Below are positions 9,220 to 18,319 of a stretch of DNA of 64,000 bases, one piece after another. The notes below the pieces were generated by a model. The model was not told the origin of the DNA and did no database searches. It saw only the letters and a list, made by a program, of their open reading frames with translations. A program made the position numbers and the translations under genes. Each line of letters begins with the position of its first letter. The stretch's first letter is position 1. Source of the DNA: a virus; the IMG/VR virus record IMGVR_UViG_3300030099_001508, positions 1 through 64,000 of that record. One strand, written 5' to 3'.

Positions 9220-10603
9220 GAGAACAACTCTCACACACTTAATACACAATGAAAATTACTGTAGAAAAGTAATACCGTTTATTAAACCTTTATATTATGC
9301 AAACCGACAAGAAAGAGTAGTATTTGAAGAGATTGAAAAGTTTCTAGAGAAATATAATTCTCTACCTACAAAAGAAACTCTTACTATCGGTGTTGATAAT
9401 CGTAAAGATATCAATGATGAAGAGTACAAAAAGATTGTGGATATCATTAGTTCACTTGATAAAACAGAAGTGGACTTACAGTGGCTTCATGATGAAACAG
9501 AAAAATTCTGTAAGGACAAAGCAATATATAATGCAGTTCTTGATGGGATAAGTATTATTGATGGGAAAGATAAGAATAGAACTCCAGAAGCAATTCCTTC
9601 TATTCTTACAGAGGCATTACAAGTATCCTTTGACCTATCAGTAGGACATGACTATGTTGAAGATGGTTTAGATAGATATGATTTCTATCATAAAAAAGAA
9701 GAAAAGATACCATTTGATTTAGATTACTTCAACAAGATTACGAAAGGTGGTTTACCACAAAAGACACTAAATATTGCACTTGCTGGAACTGGAGTTGGTA
9801 AGTCTTTGTTCATGTGTCACATGGCTGCATCTACACTTATGCAAGGTAAGAATGTTCTGTATATCACATTAGAGATGGCAGAAGAACGAATTGCAGAACG
9901 TATTGATGCAAACTTAATGAATGTAACTATGGATGACTTACACTCACTTCCTAAGAAGATGTTTGAAAGTTATCTTACAAAGATAAATAAAAAGACAAAT
10001 GGAAAGTTGATTGTCAAAGAATATCCAACTGCATCGGCTCATGTTGGAAACTTTAGAAGTCTGATTAAAGAACTTGCACTCAAACGTAGTTTCAAACCAG
10101 ACATTATTTTTATTGACTATCTGAATATATGTGCGTCTTCAAGGTTTAGAGGAAATGCAAATGTTGGTTCATACTTTTATATCAAAGCGATTGCAGAAGA
10201 ACTTAGAGGACTTGCCGTTGAAACAAACGTACCGATTATGTCGGCGACACAAACAACTAGAGGGGGGTTTGTCTCAAGCGACATTGGTTTGGAAGATACG
10301 TCAGAGAGTTTTGGTCTACCAGCTACGGCTGACCTTATGTTTGCTCTCATTTCTACAGAGGAACTTGAAGACCTCAACCAAATCTGTGTAAAACAGTTAA
10401 AGAATCGTTATAATGACCCTACTATGAATAAAAGATTTATATTAGGTATTGACAGAGCGAAAATGAGACTGTATGATGTTGAACAAGAAGCACAAAAGGA
10501 CTTAGTAGATTCTGGACAAGAAAATGAAGAGCCTGTATTTGACAACACTCCATTTGCTGGAAAGACTAGCAAATATGAGAAATTTTCGGACATCAAGGTC
10601 TAA
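9200..10603 (+). CDS. 41: Replicative DNA helicase, DnaB-type (T4 gp41-like)
   Basis: 467 residues from the ATG at 9200, chosen over 9185 because the protein then begins [11 protein letters not shown]. RecA-fold motor: Walker A AGTGVGKS (195-202), ITLEMAEERIAERI, Walker B IIFIDYLNICAS, and SATQTTRGG as the sensor/DNA-loop motif H3. It would unwind DNA 5'-3' with gp61 and be loaded by gp59, both in this window. Confidence 0.93.
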   Translation: MSTQTIERTTLTHLIHNENYCRKVIPFIKPLYYANRQERVVFEEIEKFLEKYNSLPTKETLTIGVDNRKDINDEEYKKIVDIISSLDKTEVDLQWLHDETEKFCKDKAIYNAVLDGISIIDGKDKNRTPEAIPSILTEALQVSFDLSVGHDYVEDGLDRYDFYHKKEEKIPFDLDYFNKITKGGLPQKTLNIALAGTGVGKSLFMCHMAASTLMQGKNVLYITLEMAEERIAERIDANLMNVTMDDLHSLPKKMFESYLTKINKKTNGKLIVKEYPTASAHVGNFRSLIKELALKRSFKPDIIFIDYLNICASSRFRGNANVGSYFYIKAIAEELRGLAVETNVPIMSATQTTRGGFVSSDIGLEDTSESFGLPATADLMFALISTEELEDLNQICVKQLKNRYNDPTMNKRFILGIDRAKMRLYDVEQEAQKDLVDSGQENEEPVFDNTPFAGKTSKYEKFSDIKV

Positions 10604-10784
10604 GGTAAAGTATTACCATGACATTAATATAGAATCTAAAAAGTGGGAAGTAATCGAACTTCCCTCTAGAAAGATTATTAGAGAATATGATTTTGAGGAT
10701 GATGCAAAAGATTCTGCAAAATGGATGACAGAGCATAAACCATTTGGTGACTTTGGGTTTCCAAATTTCCTAACGCATAAATAA
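10575..10784 (+). CDS. Small basic hypothetical protein
   Basis: 69 residues from the ATG at 10575, overlapping gp41 by 29 nt. RSKVKYYHDINIESKKWEVI begins a short beta-rich region; the end is FGFPNFLTHK. Family not recognised. It closes the early replication operon; the late promoter follows within its last codons. Confidence 0.55.
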   Translation: MRNFRTSRSKVKYYHDINIESKKWEVIELPSRKIIREYDFEDDAKDSAKWMTEHKPFGDFGFPNFLTHK

Positions 10785-10798
10785 TACTATTATAAATG
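10776..10798 (+). promoter_or_regulatory. T4-type late promoter(s)
   Basis: CATAAATA (10776-10783) and TATAAATG (10791-10798) resemble the T4 late -10 box TATAAATA. The first is correctly spaced for a short leader before the ATG at 10809 with RBS TGGAG. Confidence 0.6.
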
Positions 10799-10808
10799 GA
10801 GTATTTGG

Positions 10809-11909
10809 ATGTTAAGGTTTAAAGGTTATCTACAAGAAGCTTACAGTTTCTTTCCAAAATCAGAAGAAGAAATTTCATCTACACTTTCAGATTGGTCACA
10901 CGATAGTGTTGCTGATACTATTGCTCTTTTCAATTATCTAAAAGGAAAGGGTGATGAGACTCCAATTAATATAGACCTCAAAAAACAAAAAGATGTAAAT
11001 GTTTCCAGAACATTTAAAGCTATTGAAGATATATCTTCAATTAAACAAGGTGCTGGTCTTAAAACAATCCGAATAAAATATGGTAACGGTTCAAAAGGTA
11101 ATCGTGGAGCTAACAATAGAGGTAATGCATTTGAAACTGCGTTTGCAAATGATTTAAATGCTTGGTTTGCAGAGGGCGTTGATGCAGTATCAGACAAAGA
11201 AAATTTGAAAGCAATTTTACATCTTGATAAAACTTATAAGTTAAGTGAATCTAAGACATTAACAGTAAATGTTGTTGGTGGAGAAAATACAAAAAGACCT
11301 TTAGAATTTGGTGGTACAATTACTGTTTCAAATACAAAAGGAACTGGAACTGATATTGGTCAAAGTGTAACAGACATTACCCTTATTAAAGATGATGGTA
11401 CAGAGATTTATCTTAGTTTAAAATTTGAAACAACAACGACATTCTTTAATGTTGGTGTTAGAACTAAACTTACACCTACAGAAATTAAAGAGGGTAAAAT
11501 AAGAAACGCAGATGGAATAAAACTACTTGATTTATTTGGAATTGATAATGAAAGGTTTTGTTCCATATTCAATGATGATGTGAAAACACAAAGTGGAAAA
11601 GTTACAACTAAACCAAATCCAATGATGATGAAGGCTCTTCTAGAAAGTGGTATAGGTCATGGTTATCATGTTATTCACAAAATGAAAAGAAATGTATTTT
11701 CTAAAAAGATGGATTTACCAGCTATGATTGCTTCTGCAAAAGTTGGTAGATGTACAGTATTTTATGGTGGTAAAACTGGCAGAGGAAAAAGGATTGACAT
11801 GGAAATGTCTTCCAAGTATTATAGATTTAAAATTAATATAAGAGATACACAAGGAAAAGATGGTTATCCCACACGAATGATGTGTGATTTTACCACTTTA
11901 AAATTCTAA
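10809..11909 (+). CDS. Virion-region protein, possible PD-(D/E)XK fold, CTS-like N-terminus
   Basis: 366 residues. The N-terminus MLRFKGYLQEA resembles the T4 capsid-targeting peptide, with LQE at 8-10 as a candidate prohead-protease site. RGNAFETAFANDLNAWF, then QSVTDITLIKDDG and EIYLSLKFE give an E...D...x-x-K spacing compatible with a PD-(D/E)XK nuclease core; this is weak without structure. First gene of the late operon and translationally coupled to the ligase-like gene (TAATG). Confidence 0.55.
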   Translation: MLRFKGYLQEAYSFFPKSEEEISSTLSDWSHDSVADTIALFNYLKGKGDETPINIDLKKQKDVNVSRTFKAIEDISSIKQGAGLKTIRIKYGNGSKGNRGANNRGNAFETAFANDLNAWFAEGVDAVSDKENLKAILHLDKTYKLSESKTLTVNVVGGENTKRPLEFGGTITVSNTKGTGTDIGQSVTDITLIKDDGTEIYLSLKFETTTTFFNVGVRTKLTPTEIKEGKIRNADGIKLLDLFGIDNERFCSIFNDDVKTQSGKVTTKPNPMMMKALLESGIGHGYHVIHKMKRNVFSKKMDLPAMIASAKVGRCTVFYGGKTGRGKRIDMEMSSKYYRFKINIRDTQGKDGYPTRMMCDFTTLKF

Positions 11910-13150
11910 TGATAAATCTATTAGAGGGAAAAGAAGGTAAGAACCTACACTTAGAACATATCGAAGATGAGATATTGAACTTTGGTGTGCCTGGGGGTAG
12001 GGCTGCAATTAACTTTGTTCGTTCTCTAAGAGATATGCTTGCTGGAGAAGCAAGGTCTTCAGTCAACATGACAGTCAAGTGGGATGGTGCGCCTGCGATA
12101 TTTGCTGGTGAAGACCCAAGTGATGGTAAGTTCTTTGTTGCAAAGAAATCAGTATTCAATGAAAAACCATTATTGTATAAAAGTGTCAAAGAGATACAAG
12201 ATGCAGCTGAATTAAGTGGTACTTTAAAATCAAAGTTTACAACATCATTCACAGAGTTTTCTAAACTTGGTATTAAAGGTGTTCTTCAAGGTGACTTGAT
12301 GTTCACCTCTGAAGATAAAGGTAAAGAAAAGATTGATGGTAAATCATTTATAACATTTCAACCTAATACAATTGTATATGCAGTAGACCCTACATCTGAC
12401 ATTGGTAAAAGTATCAGTAGTGCAAAAGTTGGTGTTGTATGGCACACAACGTATAAAGGTTCTACATTACAAGATATGAAAGCATCATTTGGTGCAGATA
12501 TATCTAAACTTACAAAATCAACTTCAGTATGGATGGATGATGCAACTTATAAAGATGTATCTGGTCGTGCAACTATGACTGCAAAAGAAACTGCTGTGGT
12601 TACTTCACATCTATCAAATACTGGTAAAACATTTCAAAGAATTAACGCACCTTCACTCAAGAAGTTTTTGAGGTTACAAGATTCACTTACTGGTAAGTTA
12701 GTCGGTGCAAGTTATAAGACATATAACAATACCAAGGTTCGTGCTGGTCAAGCTGTTACAGACCCAAAAGGACACGCAAATGGTTATATTACTCATGTAG
12801 AAAATCACTTTCAAAAAGAGATTGAAAAACTAAAGACCCAGAAGTCTAAGGATGTTCTGGAAACAAAGAAGACAGAGTATTTAAGAGAATTTAAAAAGAT
12901 GTTACCTAATCTGCAACAAGTGACTGCATTTCAAATGCATCTTGTTAATGCAAAGATGGAAATTGTAAAGAAACTAAATAGTGTTAAAGGTTTAACAGAT
13001 ACCTTTATCAAGACTAGTAATGGATTTAAAGTGGTTAACCCAGAGGGTTATGTTGCAATTGATAGGGTGTCTGGTGACGCTGTGAAGTTAGTAGATAGAA
13101 TGGAATTTAGTTTCAATAACTTTACTGCAATAAAGGCATGGGATAAATGA
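11909..13150 (+). CDS. Ligase-like nucleotidyltransferase (RNA/DNA ligase motifs)
   Basis: 413 residues. VKWDGAPAIFAG (56-67) has the K-x-D-G motif I, whose Lys carries AMP in ATP-dependent ligases; VLQGDLMF resembles motif III; EGYVAIDR is close to motif IV of T4 Rnl1-type RNA ligases; VKLVDR follows as a possible motif V. The set and order suggest an intact nucleotidyltransferase fold, although phage relatives are usually annotated only as structural or unknown. It is coupled to genes on both sides. Activity is inference. Confidence 0.55.
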   Translation: MINLLEGKEGKNLHLEHIEDEILNFGVPGGRAAINFVRSLRDMLAGEARSSVNMTVKWDGAPAIFAGEDPSDGKFFVAKKSVFNEKPLLYKSVKEIQDAAELSGTLKSKFTTSFTEFSKLGIKGVLQGDLMFTSEDKGKEKIDGKSFITFQPNTIVYAVDPTSDIGKSISSAKVGVVWHTTYKGSTLQDMKASFGADISKLTKSTSVWMDDATYKDVSGRATMTAKETAVVTSHLSNTGKTFQRINAPSLKKFLRLQDSLTGKLVGASYKTYNNTKVRAGQAVTDPKGHANGYITHVENHFQKEIEKLKTQKSKDVLETKKTEYLREFKKMLPNLQQVTAFQMHLVNAKMEIVKKLNSVKGLTDTFIKTSNGFKVVNPEGYVAIDRVSGDAVKLVDRMEFSFNNFTAIKAWDK

Positions 13151-13548
13151 AAACTTTAAAAGAAATGTTATTAGGTGAGAAGGCTCCTATAAAACCCACT
13201 AAATCTCCAATGCAAAGAAGAAGAGAGATGGGTAGAAGGATGAAACTTCTCGCAAAGAAATCTTCCACAAAACTCAAGAAAAAACGAGCATTGACTCGTA
13301 AAAGAGATACTGCTTCTCTTATGAAATCTGCACAGAAAAAGGCAAAGATGACTGTTATTAAAAAACAGTTAGGGCCTGATGTTAACTATAACGAACTTCC
13401 AGTACAAAAAAGAATTCAGATTGACCAGAAGATTACTGCTAAGAAAGCAAAAGTAATTCAGAAGATGACTAAGAAAATTCTTAGACAGTTAAAAGCTGGA
13501 GAGGGTGAGAGAGTTAAAAAAGCAAAACTCGCTCAGCAGGAGAGTTAG
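13147..13548 (+). CDS. Very basic Lys/Arg-rich protein with CTS-like N-terminus
   Basis: 133 residues, roughly a third Lys or Arg, with almost no aromatic residues (one Tyr) apart from the hydrophobic N-terminus. MKTLKEMLLGE looks like a T4 capsid-targeting peptide with LGE as cleavage site. The rest resembles an internal head protein that would bind packaged DNA. It overlaps the ligase-like gene (ATGA) and is followed directly by the next gene. Confidence 0.6.
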   Translation: MKTLKEMLLGEKAPIKPTKSPMQRRREMGRRMKLLAKKSSTKLKKKRALTRKRDTASLMKSAQKKAKMTVIKKQLGPDVNYNELPVQKRIQIDQKITAKKAKVIQKMTKKILRQLKAGEGERVKKAKLAQQES

Positions 13549-15897
13549 ATGAAAACATTTAAAGAAGCAAGAGGTGATACTGCTGTATTTACATTTGGTA
13601 GATTTAATCCACCTACGACTGGTCACGAAAAACTTATAGACGCACTTGCAAAACAACAAGGTAAGAACGCTGGTTCTTTAATGTATGTTTATCCATCTCA
13701 TTCTCAAGATGCAAAGAAGAATCCACTTCCTCATGCAAGGAAGATTGCATACATGAAAAAGATGTTTCGTAAGTATGCAAAAAATATTATCACAAGTAAA
13801 TCAAGAAACGTATTTGAGATTGCAACAGAACTTCATAATAAAGGACACAGAGCCGTTGTTATGGTTGTTGGTTCTGATAGAGTTGCAGAGTTTGATAATC
13901 TACTTAACAAATATAATGGTGTAGAAGGTAAACATGGATACTACGGTTTTGATGATATTAGAGTTGTATCTGCTGGTGACCGTGACCCAGACGCAGAAGG
14001 TGTAGAAGGAATGTCTGCATCTAAGATGAGAGCTGCAGCCGCACAAGGTGACTTTGATTCTTTCAAAATGGGAGTACCTAGAAACTTTGGTGACGCAAAG
14101 AAACTGTATGATGATGTTCGTAAGAACATGGGTGTAAGAGAACAAAACTGGACAGATGAAGAAATCATGAGAGATGCATACATTCGTGGTGAAGTATGGA
14201 ATGTTGGTGATGTTGTCAAAACAAAACTAGGTGAAGAAGGTACAATTATAAGAAAAGGTACAAACTATGTTGTGTTTGAAGATATGCAAAGAGTTTGGTT
14301 ACATGACCTAGTTGAAGAACCAAAAAAGATTACTAAGACAAAACAAGCAAAAGGTGAGGTTGGGGATATGAAAGGTACTCAACCAGCGAAGTATTATTCA
14401 AAAGATACAGAGGGAGATGAAATGTCTCTTGCAACCAAGAAGGCTCGTGCAAGACATTTCGCAAAAGGTGATTCAAGAAAACCAGCGCCTGGCGATAAAG
14501 GTGCAAAGACTAGACCATCTCAGTATACTAAAAAGTTCAAACAGATGTATGGTGAACAAGACAAAGAAAAGAAACCAGCACAATCTGATGTAATGAAAGA
14601 TAGGGAACAACTTAGAGATTTAGAAGTCAAGAAAAGAATGGCAACTCTTCAAGCTAAGATTGCACAAGACCAAGAAAAACTTGCAAAGATGCAGATTGCA
14701 GATAAACAAGCAAAAGATAGACAAAAGACTGATGAGAGAAAACTTACTGATGGAGAGAAAAGTAAGTTAAAAGATTTAGAGAAAGAAGTTCCAAAGAAAG
14801 ACTTCATTGACCGCTATGGAAAAGAAGAAGGAGAAGCAATCTATTATGCAACTCTGACAAAGATGGCGAAAAAAGAAAGTCTATGGGCGAATATCCACAA
14901 GAAGAGACAAAGAATTAAACAAGGTTCTGGTGAACGTATGAGAAAGAAAGGTGAAAAGGGTGCGCCTACTCCTGCTCAAATGAAACGTGCTAAAGGTGAG
15001 TCAAACGAGTCTTATGAGATTGGTAAAGATTATGCAGACCATACAAAAGAAATTGACCCATATTCTGCACCACAAAATGAAAGGTCTACTCTAAAGAAAG
15101 ATAAAAAACTTCCTAATCTTATGATACCTAAAAAGGGTAAAGCTGGTGTAACAAAGTTTATGAAAAGAAAGAATATCAATAAACTTGCAGCTGAAAAAGA
15201 ATCAGTAGAGTTAGATGAAAAGATTGCTGGTCTTGTAAACAAGTCAGAGAAAACTGGTGTTCCATATTCAATACTCAAGAAGAGTTATGACAGAGGTATG
15301 GCCGCATGGAAGGGTGGACATAGACCAGGCGCTACTCAACAACAATGGGCATTTGCAAGAGTGAACTCAATGTTAACTGGTGGTAAAGCAGACCCAGACC
15401 TACAGAAACAAATCAAAAAAGGTGGGTATAAAAAGAAAAAGAAAGCATCAAAGGAATCAGTAGAGGAGTGGTTTTCTTCTGACCAAACCATTAAACTATA
15501 TCAAGAAAGATATGGTGATGAATGGTTGAAAAAACTAAATAATACATACGAAAAGATGTTATCAAAACTAGACGAGTCTTGTTGTGATGATTGCGATAAA
15601 TTGTATGACCATGTAATCATGGAAGCAGAATATCAAGGTCGTAAGGTCAAACTAAATGACCCTTTTAGATTACCAACTGGAAGTAAAAAAAAGTTTGGTG
15701 TCTATGTCAAGAATGAAAAGGGTAATATTGTAAAGGTTACTTTTGGTGACCCAAATATGGGAATTAATCGTGATGACCCAGAGGCAAGAAAGAATTTTCG
15801 TGCAAGACACAGTTGTGATGACAACCCTGGGCCTAAGTACAAGGCAAGATATTGGAGTTGTTACCAATGGCGTGCTGGTGCAAAAGTAGATAACTAA
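13549..15897 (+). CDS. Multidomain virion protein: N-terminal NMN-adenylyltransferase-like domain plus modules separated by LDE motifs
   Basis: 782 residues. FGRFNPPTTGHEKLI carries the T/H-x-G-H nucleotide-binding motif, VMVVGSDR the central strand, and MSASKMRAA the 'ISxTxxR' motif of nucleotidylyl transferases, so residues 8-180 form a NadM/cytidylyltransferase-like domain. A long charged Lys/Glu-rich region follows. Beyond LDE (555-557) is a module with SILKKSYDRGMAAWKGGHR; beyond LDE (674-676) is a Cys-containing C-terminal domain (KLNDPFRLPTGSKKKFGVYV, DDPEARKNFRARHSCDD, ARYWSCYQW). The N-terminus MKTFKEARGD resembles the capsid-targeting peptide. Modular make-up and LxE sites suggest a packaged polyprotein. 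Confidence 0.7.
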   Translation: MKTFKEARGDTAVFTFGRFNPPTTGHEKLIDALAKQQGKNAGSLMYVYPSHSQDAKKNPLPHARKIAYMKKMFRKYAKNIITSKSRNVFEIATELHNKGHRAVVMVVGSDRVAEFDNLLNKYNGVEGKHGYYGFDDIRVVSAGDRDPDAEGVEGMSASKMRAAAAQGDFDSFKMGVPRNFGDAKKLYDDVRKNMGVREQNWTDEEIMRDAYIRGEVWNVGDVVKTKLGEEGTIIRKGTNYVVFEDMQRVWLHDLVEEPKKITKTKQAKGEVGDMKGTQPAKYYSKDTEGDEMSLATKKARARHFAKGDSRKPAPGDKGAKTRPSQYTKKFKQMYGEQDKEKKPAQSDVMKDREQLRDLEVKKRMATLQAKIAQDQEKLAKMQIADKQAKDRQKTDERKLTDGEKSKLKDLEKEVPKKDFIDRYGKEEGEAIYYATLTKMAKKESLWANIHKKRQRIKQGSGERMRKKGEKGAPTPAQMKRAKGESNESYEIGKDYADHTKEIDPYSAPQNERSTLKKDKKLPNLMIPKKGKAGVTKFMKRKNINKLAAEKESVELDEKIAGLVNKSEKTGVPYSILKKSYDRGMAAWKGGHRPGATQQQWAFARVNSMLTGGKADPDLQKQIKKGGYKKKKKASKESVEEWFSSDQTIKLYQERYGDEWLKKLNNTYEKMLSKLDESCCDDCDKLYDHVIMEAEYQGRKVKLNDPFRLPTGSKKKFGVYVKNEKGNIVKVTFGDPNMGINRDDPEARKNFRARHSCDDNPGPKYKARYWSCYQWRAGAKVDN

Positions 15898-15908
15898 AGG
15901 AAAAAACA

Positions 15909-18317
15909 ATGAGTAGATATGCACAACCAATGAGTCAAACTCTTGCAGAAATGAAGATGAATGACCCTAAACTATTAAAGGTTTTTAATAAACTAAAACC
16001 AAAAGCTACTGTAAAAATAAAACACAGTTCCACCTTAGAAAAAGGTAAAGATTTTATTGAATATATTGTTAAATCAAAAAATACACTAAGGAATGGCGTT
16101 GAAAAAATTACACTCGCAAGAAAAGATAGTCCTACAAGTGTAAAGAGATTTCTTTATAACAGAGATGGTAAAGTAACATTTGCAGTTGGTGATATGGCTG
16201 CATCTATTGATGATATCAAAGAGGGATTAGATGAAGGTTATGAGAGTGAAGTTCTCAAGGTTCTTGATGATGCTGGTATTGATGGATACTTTAGAAACGG
16301 TAAACTTTATGTAGATAGAAAAGATGCAAAAGCAGCTAAAGATGCTTTAGAAGATGCAGATAACATCATGAAACTACCTAAGATGGTAAAAGAAGAAGTA
16401 GAAGATTTAGATGAAATGGATATGAAGTATGTCCTAATTAATATGCATGGTAAAGTCCAAGGATATGCATCTGACAAAAAAGACGCATTAGATATTGCAA
16501 GAAGAACTAAGTCAACTATGCATCCTATCAAAAAGAAAATTTCTGATAAGACATTAGAAAAGATGAACGCACTTGCAAAGACACCAAAAGAATTAAAAGA
16601 CTTAGGTATTATTGAAGAGATTGACCCTGCTGATATTGATGACCTTGCAACTGATGCTGATAAGAAAGCTGCAGATAAAAACATGGTTATGCAAATGAGA
16701 AAAGCATTAGATGTAAAAGGTAACATGAAGATTGAATTTGGGGATGGTAAAAAAGAAAAAGTAGACCCAAAGATTCTACAGATGATGGTTACTGCACATG
16801 GGAAAATCCAGAAACCAAGAGACAAAGAAAAGTTTGTTGCAATGATTTCTAAATCCAAAAGAGATATGTTAATGGTTGCAAAAAAACTTGGTACACTTAA
16901 AATGGATTTAGATAAAGAAGATGAACCAATTGTCAAGAAGGTTGTGCAAATGTTGAAGAAAGCAAGTAAAGCACACGCTGGACAGGCAGATGATTTAGAT
17001 AAGGCAATCAAGGAAACTTTAGATATTAAAGAGGGTACTTGGAAGTATCCAGATAACGATAAAGAAGTTGCAGCTCTCAAGAAGTTAATGTCTAGACCAT
17101 TACCGATTGGTAACACAGAAGATGAAAAGATGTATAAAGATTCTGCATCATCTAAACTTTATAGTCTACTTGGAGATGATGAACTATTTGATGCGTTAGG
17201 AGCATTAGAGGATAAAGGTAAAGAAAAAGCAGATGCAAGACCAGTAATCATTAAATGGTTTCAACAAAGAGTAAAAAATAACCGATATGATTTAGGTGAT
17301 GAAACTAAGGAACTTGGTAAACAGATTGGTCTAAAAATGGAGTATGTTCCAGAAGGTCTTGACGAAGCATTGAAAGGTTTTAAAGTTGAATTTGGTAAAG
17401 GTAACACCGCTGGTATGGCAGTGTACAAAGATAAAAAAGATGCAGAAGCATATGCAAAAAGAGCTCCAAAACCAGTAAAGATTACTCAAGTTACAGTCAA
17501 AAATGCAAATATGTTTGATGACCCACAACCAACAAGAAAAGAAGAAGTTGAACTTGATGAGAAGTATGACTTGTATCATAAAACATTTTCTGATGCAATG
17601 CAACACGCATATGATTATGCAAAGAAAAAGTTGGGTATCACAGTAGACCCAAAAGAGATTGACAATAAAGTCGCAACTGGCCCAAAGAAACCTTCTGAGG
17701 GTAAAACAAACAAATATAGACTCAAGGGTAAGGGTGGAAACCTACAAATCCAAGTTTACAATAAGGGTGGTTCAAAACCATTTGAGTTGAATATGTATAA
17801 AGAGGAGAATGAAATGTCCGATAAATTAACTGGTGGTAACATATCCTTAAAAGAAACTGTCTTAAAGGTGTGGCAAGAAGCTGCAAAAGATAAAGACGAA
17901 GGATTTGCTAGTGATGCACAAAGAAAAGCTGCTTTTGCAAGTGGATACAAAGAAAAAGGTAAAAAGAAAGATAAGGAAGAAGGAAATGAATTTTCTGGTG
18001 AACTTGATAAGGCAAGAAAAGCTGGAAAGAAAACCTTCAAAGTTGGTGGTAAAGAGTATCCAGTAAAACCAGCAAAAAAAGAACAGAAAGAAGAATTTTC
18101 TACACCAGAGATTGAAAGATATCTTCAAACAAAGACAAATTCTTTAAGAGATGCAGTTCTTCAAATGTGGGGTGAAGGTGTAAAAGAAGATAAAAAGACC
18201 TTGACAAAAGAAAAGAAAAATGGTATAAAAAAAATGACGGATACTGGAAAAGAGGTAACTCCAGTTGAAACGTCTGTAAAAATGCCTAAAATTAAAGAAA
18301 CAAATAACAAGGTGTAG
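15909..18317 (+). CDS. Large Lys/Asp/Glu-rich modular virion protein with repeated LDE sites
   Basis: 802 residues, highly charged. LDE ends short linkers at 107-109, 167-169, 484-486 and 549-551, each preceded by acidic residues (EGLDE, EDLDE, EGLDE, VELDE) and followed by a compact predicted module. Near the C-terminus SLKETVLKVWQEAAK (646-660) recurs as SLRDAVLQMWGEGVK (745-759). These LxE sites match the consensus cut by T4 prohead protease gp21. RBS AAGGAAAAAACA lies directly upstream. Probably an internal head or scaffold-associated protein; no enzymatic domain recognised. Confidence 0.65.
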   Translation: MSRYAQPMSQTLAEMKMNDPKLLKVFNKLKPKATVKIKHSSTLEKGKDFIEYIVKSKNTLRNGVEKITLARKDSPTSVKRFLYNRDGKVTFAVGDMAASIDDIKEGLDEGYESEVLKVLDDAGIDGYFRNGKLYVDRKDAKAAKDALEDADNIMKLPKMVKEEVEDLDEMDMKYVLINMHGKVQGYASDKKDALDIARRTKSTMHPIKKKISDKTLEKMNALAKTPKELKDLGIIEEIDPADIDDLATDADKKAADKNMVMQMRKALDVKGNMKIEFGDGKKEKVDPKILQMMVTAHGKIQKPRDKEKFVAMISKSKRDMLMVAKKLGTLKMDLDKEDEPIVKKVVQMLKKASKAHAGQADDLDKAIKETLDIKEGTWKYPDNDKEVAALKKLMSRPLPIGNTEDEKMYKDSASSKLYSLLGDDELFDALGALEDKGKEKADARPVIIKWFQQRVKNNRYDLGDETKELGKQIGLKMEYVPEGLDEALKGFKVEFGKGNTAGMAVYKDKKDAEAYAKRAPKPVKITQVTVKNANMFDDPQPTRKEEVELDEKYDLYHKTFSDAMQHAYDYAKKKLGITVDPKEIDNKVATGPKKPSEGKTNKYRLKGKGGNLQIQVYNKGGSKPFELNMYKEENEMSDKLTGGNISLKETVLKVWQEAAKDKDEGFASDAQRKAAFASGYKEKGKKKDKEEGNEFSGELDKARKAGKKTFKVGGKEYPVKPAKKEQKEEFSTPEIERYLQTKTNSLRDAVLQMWGEGVKEDKKTLTKEKKNGIKKMTDTGKEVTPVETSVKMPKIKETNNKV

Positions 18318-18319
18318 AA

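Noticed and set aside
10131-10391. Plus-strand frame inside gp41
   Set aside because: Fully within the helicase gene in another frame without RBS.
16307-17116. Long antisense frame (269 codons) on the minus strand
   Set aside because: It mirrors the Lys/Glu/Asp-rich plus-strand gene, is almost all Ser/Phe/Ile, and has no RBS or coupling.
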